Assembly: GCA_004379165.1 (NCBI GenBank)
Contig: NKXK01000024.1
Coordinates: 1 to 64,000 of the forward strand
Reading direction: 5' to 3'
Length of the DNA stretch: 64,000 bases
DNA from: Rhodocyclaceae bacterium
GTDB lineage: Bacteria > Pseudomonadota > Gammaproteobacteria > Burkholderiales > Rhodocyclaceae
The position numbers were made by a program, and so were the translations under genes. Within the stretch, counting starts at the first letter, position 1. Every line of letters begins with the position of its first letter. The notes below the pieces were generated by a model that worked only from the letters and a program-made list of their open reading frames with translations, searched no databases and had not been told where the DNA came from. Positions 27,398-36,212 of the stretch are shown here, one piece after another.

Positions 27398-27964
27398 TCA
27401 GATCTTGGGCAGGGTGACACCCACCTGGCCCTGATATTTGCCGCCACGGTCCTTGTACGACGTTTCGCAAATCTCGTCGGACTCGAAGAACAACACCTGT
27501 GCACAGCCCTCGCCAGCGTAAATTTTGGCCGGCAGCGGCGTGGTGTTGGAAAACTCGAGAGTCACATAGCCTTCCCACTCCGGCTCGAAGGGCGTGACGT
27601 TCACGATGATGCCACAGCGGGCATACGTGGACTTGCCGAGACAGACTGTCAGCACCGAACGCGGAATGCGGAAATACTCGACCGTGCGGGCCAGCGCAAA
27701 GGAGTTCGGCGGAATGATGCAGACGTCGGATTCGATCTCGACGAAGGACTTCGGATCGAAGTTCTTGGGATCGACCACTGTCGAGTTGATGTTGGTAAAC
27801 ACCTTGAATTCGCGGGCGCAGCGGATATCGTAGCCGTAGCTCGACGTACCGTAGGATACGATCTTCTCGCCATTGGCCTCACGCACGAGGCCGGGCTCGA
27901 AGGGCTCGATCATGCCGTGCTCTGCTGCCATGCGGCGTATCCACTTGTCTGATTTGATGGCCAT
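27398..27964 (-). CDS. dcd: dCTP deaminase
   Basis: Deaminates dCTP to dUTP, the main source of dUMP for ThyA. The 188-residue protein has the trimeric dUTPase-like fold signatures [34 protein letters not shown], the catalytic-site stretch [19 protein letters not shown] with its Glu, and the C-terminal [15 protein letters not shown]. Length equals the family norm. It lies downstream of apbC with a terminator between them, and ends before a second terminator. Confidence 0.97.
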   Translation of the reverse strand: MAIKSDKWIRRMAAEHGMIEPFEPGLVREANGEKIVSYGTSSYGYDIRCAREFKVFTNINSTVVDPKNFDPKSFVEIESDVCIIPPNSFALARTVEYFRIPRSVLTVCLGKSTYARCGIIVNVTPFEPEWEGYVTLEFSNTTPLPAKIYAGEGCAQVLFFESDEICETSYKDRGGKYQGQVGVTLPKI

Positions 27965-27970
27965 TTTTAC

Positions 27971-28004
27971 CTGCTGCGGTCGACAAAAATAAAGGCGGGA
28001 TTTT
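27971..28004 (-). repeat. 34-bp uptake-like repeat, copy 9
   Basis: Core GTCGACCGCAGCAG. The upstream block is the T-rich 3' side of the apbC terminator. Intergenic, just before the dcd start codon. Confidence 0.55.
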
Positions 28005-28015
28005 ACCCGCCTTTT
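27985..28015 (-). terminator. Intrinsic terminator after apbC
   Basis: Stem AAAGGCGGG / CCCGCCTTT with a 6-base loop; on the minus strand it is followed by ATTTTT. It ends apbC and shares bases with repeat copy 9. T-runs on both sides make it potentially bidirectional. Confidence 0.8.
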
Positions 28016-28036
28016 CGGTATGGTTTTGAGAAAAAA

Positions 28037-29128
28037 TCAGGTGTTCTGAACCACGATATTCGGGAATTTCGAGGTCATGTCCTTGGCCTTCTCGCCGATC
28101 TTGACGGCAACGCGGCGGGCGATGCCGCAATAAATCTCGGCCGTGCGCGAATCCGGCGCACCGACCACCGTCGGCTTGCCACTATCGGCCATCTCGCGAA
28201 TTGTTAGTTCCAGCGGCAGGCTGCCGAGGAACTCGACATCGTAGTCCGAACACATCTGTTCGCCACCCCCATGACCAAAGATGTGCTCTTCATGACCGCA
28301 CTTGGAGCAGATGTGAATGCTCATGTTCTCGACAATGCCGAGAATGGGGATATTCACCTTCTCGAACATCTTCAGGCCCTTGCGGGCGTCGATCAGCGCG
28401 ATGTCCTGCGGCGTGGTAACGATCACCGCACCGGTCACCGGCACCTTCTGCGCCAGCGACAACTGGATGTCGCCGGTGCCCGGCGGCATGTCGACAACCA
28501 GGTAATCGACATCACGCCAATTGGTCTGGCCGAGCAACTGGTCGAGCGCTTGGGCGACCATCGGGCCACGCCAGACCATCGGCGTTTCGACATCGACCAT
28601 GAAACCGATCGACATCGCCTGAACACCGTAGGCCTCCAGCGGCTCCATGCTCTGACCATCGCGGGACTCGGGCTGCTGGCCAGCAAGGCCAAGCATTTGT
28701 GGCTGCGATGGCCCGTAGATATCGGCATCGAGTATGCCGACGCTGGCACCTTCCTGAGCCAACGCCAAGGCCAGGTTGACGGCAGTCGTACTCTTGCCGA
28801 CGCCACCCTTGCCGGAAGCGACGGCAATGATGTTCTTGACGCCCGGCAAGAGCTTGACGCCCATCTGCACCGAGTGCGCGACAATTTTGCTGAAAACGTT
28901 GGCGGAGACGTTACCGACCCCGGGCTGCGTACGTACGGCAGCGATCACCTGTTTGCGGATCGTGTCGATCTGGGTTTTCGCGGGGTAGCCAAGCTCGATA
29001 TCGAAGGAAACGTCGGCGCCGTCGATCCTGATGTTCTTGACGGCTTTGCCGGTGACGAAGTCCTTGCCCGTATTGGGGTCGACCGCAGCCGAGAGGGCGG
29101 TCTTGATCTGTTGTTCTGTAAGACTCAT
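28037..29128 (-). CDS. apbC: Iron-sulfur cluster carrier ATPase ApbC/Mrp
   Basis: ParA-fold ATPase that carries Fe-S clusters to apoproteins. The 363-residue protein has an N-terminal MIP18/DUF59-like domain (residues 1-90, DPNTGKDFVTGKAV), a deviant Walker A ASGKGGVGKST, the Walker B region YLVVDMPPGTGD, and the cluster-binding CSKCG pair near residue 280 of IHICSKCGHEEHIFG. It is adjacent to dcd, and metG lies one gene further upstream, a common beta-proteobacterial neighbourhood. Confidence 0.96.
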   Translation of the reverse strand: MSLTEQQIKTALSAAVDPNTGKDFVTGKAVKNIRIDGADVSFDIELGYPAKTQIDTIRKQVIAAVRTQPGVGNVSANVFSKIVAHSVQMGVKLLPGVKNIIAVASGKGGVGKSTTAVNLALALAQEGASVGILDADIYGPSQPQMLGLAGQQPESRDGQSMEPLEAYGVQAMSIGFMVDVETPMVWRGPMVAQALDQLLGQTNWRDVDYLVVDMPPGTGDIQLSLAQKVPVTGAVIVTTPQDIALIDARKGLKMFEKVNIPILGIVENMSIHICSKCGHEEHIFGHGGGEQMCSDYDVEFLGSLPLELTIREMADSGKPTVVGAPDSRTAEIYCGIARRVAVKIGEKAKDMTSKFPNIVVQNT

Positions 29129-29203
29129 GGAAGCTCCGGAGTGGGGTTAGGCAGTGAAATACCCGACAATTTTTGTCCAGTATATCCCAAACCGGCGCGA
29201 AGT

Positions 29204-29890
29204 TCAGTTGCTCCGCACGTTATCCAGACGATAGCCCTGACCGTAAACCGAGGTCAGCATCAGTCCGCTCTCACCAGAAAGACCGAGCTTTTTGCGCAAG
29301 CGGATGGCGTAGGTGCCAACGGTGCGCGAGTCGATATCCTGATCCCGCGACCAGACGCCGGAAAGCAGTTCCTCACGTGGCAATACTCGGCCAACGTTTT
29401 TCAGGAAGACCACGGCAAAGTCGAATTCCCGCTGCGTCAAATCGACCTCAGAGCCGGCGAGCAGAATCCGTCGCCCCTCCAGATCCAGATCGAGCGCGCC
29501 ATGCTGCAGCGGTGACGGCATGCCCAGTGCACAACGACGCAACTGCACGCCAACGCGTTCCATGAACTCCATGTAGCGCAACGGCTTGGCGAAAAAAACG
29601 TCCGGCCCTAGATGCAGCAGATCGGCGACGACATCCTCTGCCGTATCTTCGCCGTAAACGATCAAAGGCACCGCCTGACCTGCCCGGGCGCGTATTGCTG
29701 CAATAAGTGCATCAACACCAGGTTCGGCGAACTGGCAGTCGACAATGAAAAATTCGAAATGCTGACGCTTGATGGCCGCCATGAAGCTGATGCCATCACG
29801 AAAAATCTCGGCCTGATGGCCCTCACTGCGTAGCAGCGCCTTGAGTACTTCGGTCTGACTGCGGTTTGAATCGACGATTGCGAACTGCAT
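29204..29890 (-). CDS. OmpR-family response regulator, atypical receiver
   Basis: DNA-binding regulator of 228 residues: a receiver domain (1-120) and a winged-helix output domain (GALDLDLEGRRILLAGSEVD, then RTVGTYAIRLRKKLG and YGQGYRL). The phosphoacceptor Asp is present in FFIVDCQF and the switch Lys in FFAKPLR. The acidic pair is reduced to VDS, and the usual Ser/Thr of strand 4 reads YGED, so phosphorylation may be weak or absent. No sensor kinase gene is beside it. It is divergent from metG. Its target genes are unknown. Confidence 0.85.
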   Translation of the reverse strand: MQFAIVDSNRSQTEVLKALLRSEGHQAEIFRDGISFMAAIKRQHFEFFIVDCQFAEPGVDALIAAIRARAGQAVPLIVYGEDTAEDVVADLLHLGPDVFFAKPLRYMEFMERVGVQLRRCALGMPSPLQHGALDLDLEGRRILLAGSEVDLTQREFDFAVVFLKNVGRVLPREELLSGVWSRDQDIDSRTVGTYAIRLRKKLGLSGESGLMLTSVYGQGYRLDNVRSN

Positions 29891-30086
29891 GACACCTCGA
29901 GATGACGGGCAAATTCTGCGCCCGCCAGCATCGGCGACGCAATACGGCGAAACCCCTGTTTTACCAAGCCAAAACTGACCCTCTCCGTCTGCATTAATCT
30001 CAGCGCAGTCGCAAATGCGCGCCTTGTCTGCCGGCGACTGGCGCCGACAGGGTAAAATTGCGGTTTATCTTTCCGGCTGAAGCACC

Positions 30087-32198
30087 ATGTCGCGCAAAAT
30101 CCTCGTCACCTCCGCCCTGCCCTATGCCAACGGCGCCATCCACCTCGGCCATCTGGTCGAGTACATCCAGACCGATATCTGGGTCCGCTTCCAGAAAATG
30201 TCCGGCAACGAGTGCTGGTATGTCTGTGCCGACGACACCCACGGCACGCCGATCATGCTCCGTGCCGAGAAGGAAGGCATCACGCCGGAACAGCTGATCG
30301 AGCGGGTGCATGGCGAGCATTTCCGCGACTTTTCCGGCTTCCTCGTCGGCTTTGACAACTACCACAGCACCCATTCGCCGGAAAACCGCGAATGCGCCAA
30401 CGATATCTACGGCAAGCTCAAGGCCGCCGGCCTGATCGACACCCGCACCATCGAGCAGTATTACGACCCGGTGAAGCAGATGTTCCTGCCCGATCGTTTC
30501 ATCAAGGGCGAGTGCCCGAAGTGTGGCGCCAAGGACCAGTACGGCGACAACTGCGAATCCTGCGGCGCCGCCTATGCGCCGACCGACCTGATCTCGCCCT
30601 ATTCCGCCGTCTCCGGCGCCAAGCCGGAATTGCGCAACTCCGAACACTATTTCTTCAAGCTCTCCGACCCGCGCTGCGAAGCCTTCCTGCGCCAGTACAC
30701 CGCCCGCGACAATGGCGTGCTGCAACCGGAAGCCGCCAACAAGATGCAGGAATGGCTGGGTGCCGCTGGTGAGAACAAGCTGACCGACTGGGACATTTCG
30801 CGCGACGCCCCCTACTTCGGCTTCGAGATTCCGGATGCGCCAGGCAAGTATTTCTACGTCTGGCTCGATGCACCGATCGGCTACATGGGTTCCTTCAGGA
30901 ACCTGTGCGCCAAACAGGGTCTGGATTTCAACGAATTCTTCAAGGCCGACTCGCAGACCGAGCTTTACCACTTCATCGGCAAGGACATCCTCTACTTCCA
31001 TGCGCTGTTCTGGCCGGCCGAGTTGCAGCACGCCGGCTACCGCACCCCGACCAAGATCTTCGCCCACGGTTTCCTCACCGTCGATGGTGCCAAGATGTCG
31101 AAGTCGCGCGGCACCTTCATCACCGCCGGAAGCTTCCTCAAGACCGGCCTGAATCCGGAATGGCTGCGCTATTACTTTGCCGCCAAACTGTCGGCGACGA
31201 TGGAAGACATCGACCTCAACTTCGAGGACTTCTGCGCCCGCGTCAATTCCGACCTCGTCGGCAAGTACGTCAATATCGCCAGCCGCTCCGCCGGCTTCAT
31301 CGCCAAGCGCTTCAACGGCGAGCTCGCCCCGGCCGACGCCAGCCTGCCGGCGATCAAGGCGATTCAGGAAGCCGCCCCGCGCATTGCCGAGCTTTACGAG
31401 GCCCGCGAATTCGCCAAGGCAATGCGCGAGATCATGGCCCTGACCGACATCGCCAACCAGTACGTCGATAGCGTCAAGCCCTGGGAACTTGCCAAGCAGG
31501 AAGGCAAGGACGTCGAACTGCACGCCGCCTGCAGCAATGCCCTCAACCTCTTCCGCCTGCTGACCGTGCTGCTCAAGCCCATCCTGCCGGTCGTTGCCGG
31601 CAAGGTGGAGAAGTTCATGAACATCGCGCCGCTGAACTGGGGTGACACACAAGGCCTGCTCGCCGCCGGCCATGCCATCAATGCCTACGAACACCTGATG
31701 ACCCGCGTCGACCCCAAGCTGATCGAAAAACTGGTCGAGACCAACAAGGAATCGCTGGCACCTGCGGTGAACCCGGAAAACAGTCAAAAATCGGCGGAGT
31801 CCCAACAACGCCACGCCCAGCACCAGCAGAACGAGGTCAAGGCTGAAAGCCCGTGGGAGCCGTTCTGCAATATCGACGACTTCATGAAGGTCGACCTGCG
31901 CATCGCCCGCATCGCTAACGCCGAGCACGTGGAGGGGGCCGACAAGCTGGTCCGCCTGACGCTGGACATCGGCAACAACGAGACACGCAACGTCTTCGCC
32001 GGGATCAAGTCGGCCTACGATCCGGCGCAACTGGTCGGCCGACTGACGGTGATGGTCGCCAACCTGGCCCCGCGCAAGATGAAGTTCGGGATGTCGGAAG
32101 GCATGGTGCTGGCCGCCTCCGATACCACGGGCACAACTCCCGGAATCTTCCTGCTGTCGCCGGACAGCGGCGCTCAGCCCGGCATGCGAGTGAAATAA
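30087..32198 (+). CDS. metG: Methionyl-tRNA synthetase
   Basis: Charges tRNA-Met. The 703-residue protein shows the class I motif [11 protein letters not shown] at residues 12-22, the four-cysteine zinc knuckle ([18 protein letters not shown]), and KMSKS at 336-340, then the anticodon-binding helices and a C-terminal tRNA-binding domain (residues about 600-703, [11 protein letters not shown]). The linker at about 555-590 is low-complexity and glutamine-rich and is where repeat copy 10 sits. It is divergent from the response regulator. Confidence 0.98.
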   Translation: MSRKILVTSALPYANGAIHLGHLVEYIQTDIWVRFQKMSGNECWYVCADDTHGTPIMLRAEKEGITPEQLIERVHGEHFRDFSGFLVGFDNYHSTHSPENRECANDIYGKLKAAGLIDTRTIEQYYDPVKQMFLPDRFIKGECPKCGAKDQYGDNCESCGAAYAPTDLISPYSAVSGAKPELRNSEHYFFKLSDPRCEAFLRQYTARDNGVLQPEAANKMQEWLGAAGENKLTDWDISRDAPYFGFEIPDAPGKYFYVWLDAPIGYMGSFRNLCAKQGLDFNEFFKADSQTELYHFIGKDILYFHALFWPAELQHAGYRTPTKIFAHGFLTVDGAKMSKSRGTFITAGSFLKTGLNPEWLRYYFAAKLSATMEDIDLNFEDFCARVNSDLVGKYVNIASRSAGFIAKRFNGELAPADASLPAIKAIQEAAPRIAELYEAREFAKAMREIMALTDIANQYVDSVKPWELAKQEGKDVELHAACSNALNLFRLLTVLLKPILPVVAGKVEKFMNIAPLNWGDTQGLLAAGHAINAYEHLMTRVDPKLIEKLVETNKESLAPAVNPENSQKSAESQQRHAQHQQNEVKAESPWEPFCNIDDFMKVDLRIARIANAEHVEGADKLVRLTLDIGNNETRNVFAGIKSAYDPAQLVGRLTVMVANLAPRKMKFGMSEGMVLAASDTTGTTPGIFLLSPDSGAQPGMRVK
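31759..31792 (-). repeat. 34-bp uptake-like repeat, copy 10
   Basis: Block GATTTTTGACTGTTTTCCGG, core GTTCACCGCAGGTG. Antisense in metG, in the linker between the catalytic/anticodon part and the C-terminal tRNA-binding domain. Confidence 0.75.
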
Positions 32199-32212
32199 AT
32201 CGCCCCAACCAT

Positions 32213-32238
32213 AACGGCCTGCCAGACAGGCCGTTTTC
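32213..32238 (+). terminator. Intrinsic terminator after metG
   Basis: AACGGCCTG, 5-base loop, CAGGCCGTT, then TT: a strong hairpin 15 bases after the metG stop. Confidence 0.88.
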
Positions 32239-32546
32239 TATTGCAGCGCAGCAATCCGGACTTCGCAACTTCAAGTAATACTTTAAGTTATCCCTGCAAT
32301 TTCTCTGCTGGCCGGCGCCTTTTGCGTCTATCCACAAAAGCTGTGGATAAGTCTGTGAATTACAGCAAGCACACTTGCCTAAGTGGCCGACAACAAAGGT
32401 TTTTTCTTGCCCTGCCCAAAACTTGAGCCATATCATAGGCCACTGATTTTTATACGTTTTATTATCACTCATCGAAATATAACGAATTCACCAAGTCATA
32501 ATCTCTGACCGATGATCCGACGAACGGGATTGTGCATAACCACCCC
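32239..32546. other. Non-coding stretch between metG and the sulfide dehydrogenase flavoprotein gene
   Basis: About 300 bases, clearly more A/T-rich than the surroundings, with no convincing gene. It holds an inverted pair of DnaA-box-like sites at 32328-32350 and leads into the promoter at 32547. The reading frame that crosses it on the minus strand is not coding-like. Confidence 0.6.
32328..32350. promoter_or_regulatory. Inverted pair of DnaA-box-like sites
   Basis: CTATCCACA at 32328-32336 differs by one base from the DnaA box TTATCCACA, and TGTGGATAA at 32342-32350 is its perfect reverse complement. The two face each other with five bases between. Another partial match (TTATCCCTG) lies about 40 bases upstream. 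Confidence 0.5.
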
Positions 32547-32574
32547 TTGACAGCCGCAAAGTCAAGCCTATTTA
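32547..32574 (+). promoter_or_regulatory. Probable sigma-70 promoter of the flavoprotein gene
   Basis: TTGACA, 16 bases, TATTTA; the ATG follows 34 bases later. Confidence 0.5.
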
Positions 32575-32608
32575 CCAAAATTTTTTTCGGACACCGGCTC
32601 TGGGAACA

Positions 32609-33877
32609 ATGGATCGCCGCACACTATTGAAATCCGCCCTGGGCGCTGCCCTGACCGCTTACCGACCGTTCGCCAGCGCCGCCATTGCCCGCATTTTGAT
32701 CATCGGTGGTGGCTGGGGTGGGCTGGCCACGGCACGCGCCCTGCGGCAAATCGCACCGTCGCTTGACGTCACGCTGCTGGCGCGCGACAGTCACTTCACG
32801 TCCTTTCCGCTATCCAACCGCTGGCTGTGCGACCTGCTGCCACAGCCCCCGGTGCGAGCAGCCTATGCCGACATCGCCCGTCGCCACGGCTTTCGCTTTC
32901 TTCAGACCGAGGTTAATGCGGTCGACCGGGAAAAACGTCAAATTTCGGCTAGCTCCGGCACATTGTCTTACGACTGGCTGGTGATCTCCGCCGGCATCCG
33001 CGAAAACCATGGCGCCTGGTTCGGCGACGACATCGAACAGGCCCGGCTGACTCGCGAGAAATTCGCCAGCGGCCATGTCGATCCCGCAAGTCTGCAGGCA
33101 CTGCGGCAGAAGCTCGCAGACTTCAACGGCGGCACGCTGGTACTGACCATCCCGCCCGCGCCCTACCGTTGCCCGCCAGCCCCGTACGAGCGGGCGCTGA
33201 TGATCGCCGAAACGCTGCGCCAGCGACAACTCAAGGCGCGGTTGGTAATCCTTGACCCAAACCTGCCCATGCTCGCCTTCGACCGCGTTTATCGCGATGC
33301 CTACCGGGACTGGATCACCTACCTACCGCAGGCAACGATCCGCCATGTCGATCCGCTTGCCCGACGCATCCAGACCGAGTTCGACACCATCGACTTCACC
33401 GATGCCCTGCTCGCACCGCCGCAAGAGGCGGCCGATCTGCTCTGGCAGAGCGACCTCATCGGGCGCAACGGCGATGGCAGCCCCAGCGGCTGGGCCGCCC
33501 ATGACCCCACGCACCTGCACGCCGTCGGGGCCCCGAACGTCTTCCTCATCGGCGATCAACTCGACCGCAGCTCACACCTGTTCGGCTTTTATCCCAAAAC
33601 CGGACAGATCGCCGCGCGGCAGGGGCAGATCGTCGCCCGAGAGATTGCCGCCCGAGCGGCCGGCGAAACGCCGCCCAGATTGCTGCCCGACAGTAGCTGT
33701 CAGGTCATCACCCGCGTCAACCCGAGCGAGATGACCCGCATCGACACCAGCTACCGCTTCCGCGGCGACGGCCTGATCCAGCAGACCGTCCGCCAACAGC
33801 ATATCCCTCAGGCCGCCGATGAGGATATCGTCTGGGCGCAGGCGATGTATGCTGAACTCGGCATCCCGTCCGGCTGA
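32609..33877 (+). CDS. Flavocytochrome-c sulfide dehydrogenase-type flavoprotein (FccB/SoxF-like)
   Basis: Probable periplasmic sulfide or persulfide-oxidising FAD protein. The 422-residue product opens MDRRTLLKSALG, a twin-arginine-like signal, followed by the FAD dinucleotide fold ARILIIGGGWGGLATAR. The family signature PYRCPPAPYERALMIAE gives one redox Cys, and a second Cys lies in the C-terminal flavin-binding domain (DSSCQVITRVNP). A cytochrome subunit gene is not next to it. Repeat copy 11 lies antisense in a loop near residue 105. Confidence 0.82.
   Translation: MDRRTLLKSALGAALTAYRPFASAAIARILIIGGGWGGLATARALRQIAPSLDVTLLARDSHFTSFPLSNRWLCDLLPQPPVRAAYADIARRHGFRFLQTEVNAVDREKRQISASSGTLSYDWLVISAGIRENHGAWFGDDIEQARLTREKFASGHVDPASLQALRQKLADFNGGTLVLTIPPAPYRCPPAPYERALMIAETLRQRQLKARLVILDPNLPMLAFDRVYRDAYRDWITYLPQATIRHVDPLARRIQTEFDTIDFTDALLAPPQEAADLLWQSDLIGRNGDGSPSGWAAHDPTHLHAVGAPNVFLIGDQLDRSSHLFGFYPKTGQIAARQGQIVAREIAARAAGETPPRLLPDSSCQVITRVNPSEMTRIDTSYRFRGDGLIQQTVRQQHIPQAADEDIVWAQAMYAELGIPSG
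32913..32946 (-). repeat. 34-bp uptake-like repeat, copy 11
   Basis: Block GAAATTTGACGTTTTTCCCG, core GTCGACCGCATTAA. Antisense in the flavoprotein gene. Confidence 0.6.
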
Positions 33878-33895
33878 GTCAGCCCCGGGGCGACC

Positions 33896-34390
33896 TCAGT
33901 GGCGTGCCCAGATTTTGCTAGTGCCATCCGGCAATACCAGCAGGGTATCGAACAGCTCGCGTTTCGGCGCCCGCTCCCCACTGGTGTTATCGAGCGTCGT
34001 GCACGCTGTCTCGCAGGTCGGATTCGAATACTCGCGACCCGGAGCACCAATCGGCAGCCCGGGCACTGCGATGCCACGCGCCTTGGGCCGGTCACGCAGC
34101 AATTCCTGAATATCCTCAGCGTAGGCATGGCCTTCGACAAAATAGCCACCGACGACGGCGGTATGCACCGACTCGAGCGCCTTCGGCACTTTCAGGCGCT
34201 TCTTGACGGCAGCCATATCGGCCGATTCCTGATACACCACCTTGAAGCCGCGCTCGGCCAGATAAGCCCCCCAGTCGATGCAGGCCAGACAAGGCGTCGG
34301 CATGTAGATTTCAACAACCGGCGTCTTGTCTGCTGCCTGCACCAGGACCGTGGACAGACTCATCAGCAATGCGCCGAGCACGCGCATCAT
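33896..34390 (-). CDS. DUF411 family protein, probable exported metal-binding protein
   Basis: A 164-residue exported protein: signal peptide MMRVLGALLMSLSTVLVQA, then a DUF411 core (IYMPTPCLACIDWGAYLAER, HTAVVGGYFVEGHAYAEDI, LLRDRPKARGIAVPGLPIG). Family members bind copper or related metals. Here the usual C-G-C-C pair reads CLAC, and a later Cys pair (NPTCETAC) is present. The ATG at 34390 overlaps the stop of the upstream binding-protein gene (ATGA), so the two are translationally coupled, an unusual partner for DUF411. It is convergent with the flavoprotein gene. Confidence 0.72.
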   Translation of the reverse strand: MMRVLGALLMSLSTVLVQAADKTPVVEIYMPTPCLACIDWGAYLAERGFKVVYQESADMAAVKKRLKVPKALESVHTAVVGGYFVEGHAYAEDIQELLRDRPKARGIAVPGLPIGAPGREYSNPTCETACTTLDNTSGERAPKRELFDTLLVLPDGTSKIWARH

Positions 34391-35538
34391 GGCGCCACTA
34401 CCGTCCATTTTCCGGCCTTGACGGTCATCATCACCCGTGCTCGCTGGTCCATGCCATTGTGGTTCTGCGCGCTCATGTTGAACACCCCTTGTGCGCCAAC
34501 CACCTCGCGTGAGCGCTCCAGCGCATCACGCAACGCAACGCGGAACTCCGGCGTCCCCGCCTTCGCCTTCTTCAAGGCCTCCGGAATTGCTTTCTGCAAC
34601 AGCAGGCCGGCATCCCAGGTATTGGCGCCAAAGGTGGAGGTTGTTCCCGGACCATATTTGGCCTCGTAGGCCTTGATGTAACCCTGCGCCACAGGTTTGA
34701 TCGGATTGCCCGTCGCCAGATCGTCGGCAACCAGCATCGGCCCGCCCGCCATCAACGTACCCTCGACCGCCTTGCCACCGAGCCGGATGAAGTCATTGGT
34801 CGCCACGCCATGTGTCTGGTAAACCTTGCCCTTGTACCCCTTCTCAAGCAAGCCAGCCTGCGGCAGCACCGCCGGCCCGCCTGTCGCCGCAATGAATACC
34901 GCATCCGGCCTGGCGGCAATCAGCTTCAGCACCTGCCCGGTCACCGACTGGTCGGTCCGGTTGTAGCGTTCGTTGGCCACCAGTTGCAGCCCGGCTTTTT
35001 CTGCCATTATGGAAAAAACCTTGTACCAGTTCTCCCCATAAGGATCGTTGAAACCGACAAAACCGACACTGTGCACGCCATTGGCAGTCATGTGGGCAAG
35101 CACCGCTTCGGCGATCAGATCATCGTTCTGGGTGGTCTTGAACACCCACTTCTTTTTGTCGTCGAGCGGCGTAATCACGGCCGACGAGCCGACCGTGGTC
35201 AGCAGCGGGGTCTTCGATTCGGCAACAAAATCGAGCATCGCCAACGCCGCCGGTGTCGTAGTCGGCCCGATCAGCGCATCGACCTTTTGCTCGCCAATTA
35301 GTTTCTTGACGCCCGTAACGGCATGCGTCGGATCGGAGGCGTCATCGAGCACGATGTACTCGACCTTGAGGCCGGCAATCTCGGTCGGCAACAGGGCCGC
35401 CGTGTTTTTCTGCGGAATGCCGACGATGGCGGTCGGACCGGTCGACGACGCAATGACGCCGACTTTCAGATCGGCATGGACCAGACCGCTGACGACGAGT
35501 GCGGTCAGCAGGGCAAATGAACGACGCAGGGCAAGCAT
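34387..35538 (-). CDS. ABC transporter substrate-binding protein, branched-chain amino acid type
   Basis: Periplasmic binding protein of the LivJ/LivK family, 383 residues, with signal peptide (cleavage after SGLVHA) and the type I two-lobe fold: KVGVIASSTGPTAIVGI at the mature N-terminus, DDASDPTHAVTGVKKLI, VGFNDPYGENWYKVF, TTSTFGANTWDAGLLL. Many such proteins bind aromatic or aliphatic acids rather than amino acids, so the ligand is open. No permease or ATPase genes adjoin; instead it is coupled to a DUF411 gene. It is divergent from the small membrane protein at 35590. Confidence 0.87.
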   Translation of the reverse strand: MLALRRSFALLTALVVSGLVHADLKVGVIASSTGPTAIVGIPQKNTAALLPTEIAGLKVEYIVLDDASDPTHAVTGVKKLIGEQKVDALIGPTTTPAALAMLDFVAESKTPLLTTVGSSAVITPLDDKKKWVFKTTQNDDLIAEAVLAHMTANGVHSVGFVGFNDPYGENWYKVFSIMAEKAGLQLVANERYNRTDQSVTGQVLKLIAARPDAVFIAATGGPAVLPQAGLLEKGYKGKVYQTHGVATNDFIRLGGKAVEGTLMAGGPMLVADDLATGNPIKPVAQGYIKAYEAKYGPGTTSTFGANTWDAGLLLQKAIPEALKKAKAGTPEFRVALRDALERSREVVGAQGVFNMSAQNHNGMDQRARVMMTVKAGKWTVVAP

Positions 35539-35589
35539 GCAAACTCCCGTTCGGGCAAAATGGCGATCCGCGCATTATAACGAGCCGCC

Positions 35590-35916
35590 ATGTTCCCGAC
35601 CGCCCATCGTCCGCCCCGCCCCCGTCTGACCGGCATGATTGCCCTCTACGCCCTCGGTGACGTCTTCGGACTCTCCTGCGTGGCCATCGGCGCCAGCTTC
35701 TTCATTGCAGACAAGGGGGCTATTTTCAGCAACTTTCCGGCGTCGACCGCAGAAGCCGTCGTTTGCACGGCCGGCGGCGTCGTCGTAATGTTCTGGTCAG
35801 TCGCCCGCATCCTGCGGGAAATCGCCAAGCAGGCACCGGAAATGCAGGCCAAGTTCGAAAGCTACTTGCGCGCCCAGCATCCGGACAAGCTGCCGCCCAA
35901 GCCCGATCAGGACTGA
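35590..35916 (+). CDS. Small two-helix membrane protein, unknown function
   Basis: A 108-residue protein with two predicted membrane helices (about 14-38 and 52-75), a cytosolic-looking basic N-terminus and a charged C-terminal tail ending HPDKLPPKPDQD. I do not recognise a family. Its centre (FSNFPASTAEAVV), between the helices, is encoded by repeat copy 12. Its last ten bases overlap the convergent ribbon-helix-helix gene. Confidence 0.6.
   Translation: MFPTAHRPPRPRLTGMIALYALGDVFGLSCVAIGASFFIADKGAIFSNFPASTAEAVVCTAGGVVVMFWSVARILREIAKQAPEMQAKFESYLRAQHPDKLPPKPDQD
35722..35755 (+). repeat. 34-bp uptake-like repeat, copy 12
   Basis: Core GTCGACCGCAGAAG with a TATTTTCAGC / CTTTCCG block just upstream. 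Sense, in the loop between the two membrane helices, read as ASTAE. Confidence 0.65.
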
Positions 35917-36104
35917 TCCGGCGAGCGACCGGCCAACAGCCACGCCGGCAGTTCACGATTACCGGCATTCTCGATGATGTACTGACGTATCAGTCGGCGC
36001 ACGACCTGCGACGGCGTCAAGTCCTGCGCGCTGCAGATTTCCTCGAACATCGCTTTCTTGCGCGGATCGATAAGCAGCGTCAGGCGGGCGGTACGGTTCT
36101 CCAT
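35907..36104 (-). CDS. Ribbon-helix-helix (Arc/CopG-like) regulator
   Basis: A 65-residue protein: RTARLTLLIDPRKKAMFEEI is the strand plus first helix and LTPSQVVRRLIRQYIIEN the second helix of a ribbon-helix-helix DNA-binding dimer. The ATG at 36104 is chosen over an upstream ATG because GAGAGAG stands at a proper distance. It is divergent from the SulP transporter gene, with a perfect palindrome in between, so it probably represses itself and perhaps SulP. No toxin gene follows, so an antitoxin role is not supported. Confidence 0.75.
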   Translation of the reverse strand: MENRTARLTLLIDPRKKAMFEEICSAQDLTPSQVVRRLIRQYIIENAGNRELPAWLLAGRSPDQS

Positions 36105-36135
36105 GGTGCACTCTCTCGGTGGATGCATTAGGCAT

Positions 36136-36157
36136 CATGTTAACATGTGATTAACAT
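36136..36157. promoter_or_regulatory. Probable operator for the ribbon-helix-helix regulator
   Basis: CATGTTAACATG is a perfect 12-base palindrome at 36136-36147. TTAACAT is repeated at 36151-36157, eleven bases on. Both lie just upstream of the SulP promoter and 32 bases from the regulator start codon. Confidence 0.55.
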
Positions 36158-36184
36158 TGACGCATCATCGGGCAACCATATAAT
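36157..36184 (+). promoter_or_regulatory. Strong sigma-70-like promoter of the SulP gene
   Basis: TTGACG, 16 bases, TATAAT. The -35 box touches the second operator half-site, so repressor binding would block polymerase. Confidence 0.65.
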
Positions 36185-36212
36185 GCATTGCTCACCCTGA
36201 CGACTGCGTGCC

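Noticed and set aside
29060..29095. GTCGACCGCAGCC in apbC, matching the repeat core
   Set aside because: The block is degenerate and the site encodes the conserved AAVDPNTGKDF segment; at best a decayed 18th copy.
35907..36104. Toxin-antitoxin module
   Set aside because: The ribbon-helix-helix gene has no adjacent small toxin gene; the neighbours are a two-helix membrane protein and a transporter.
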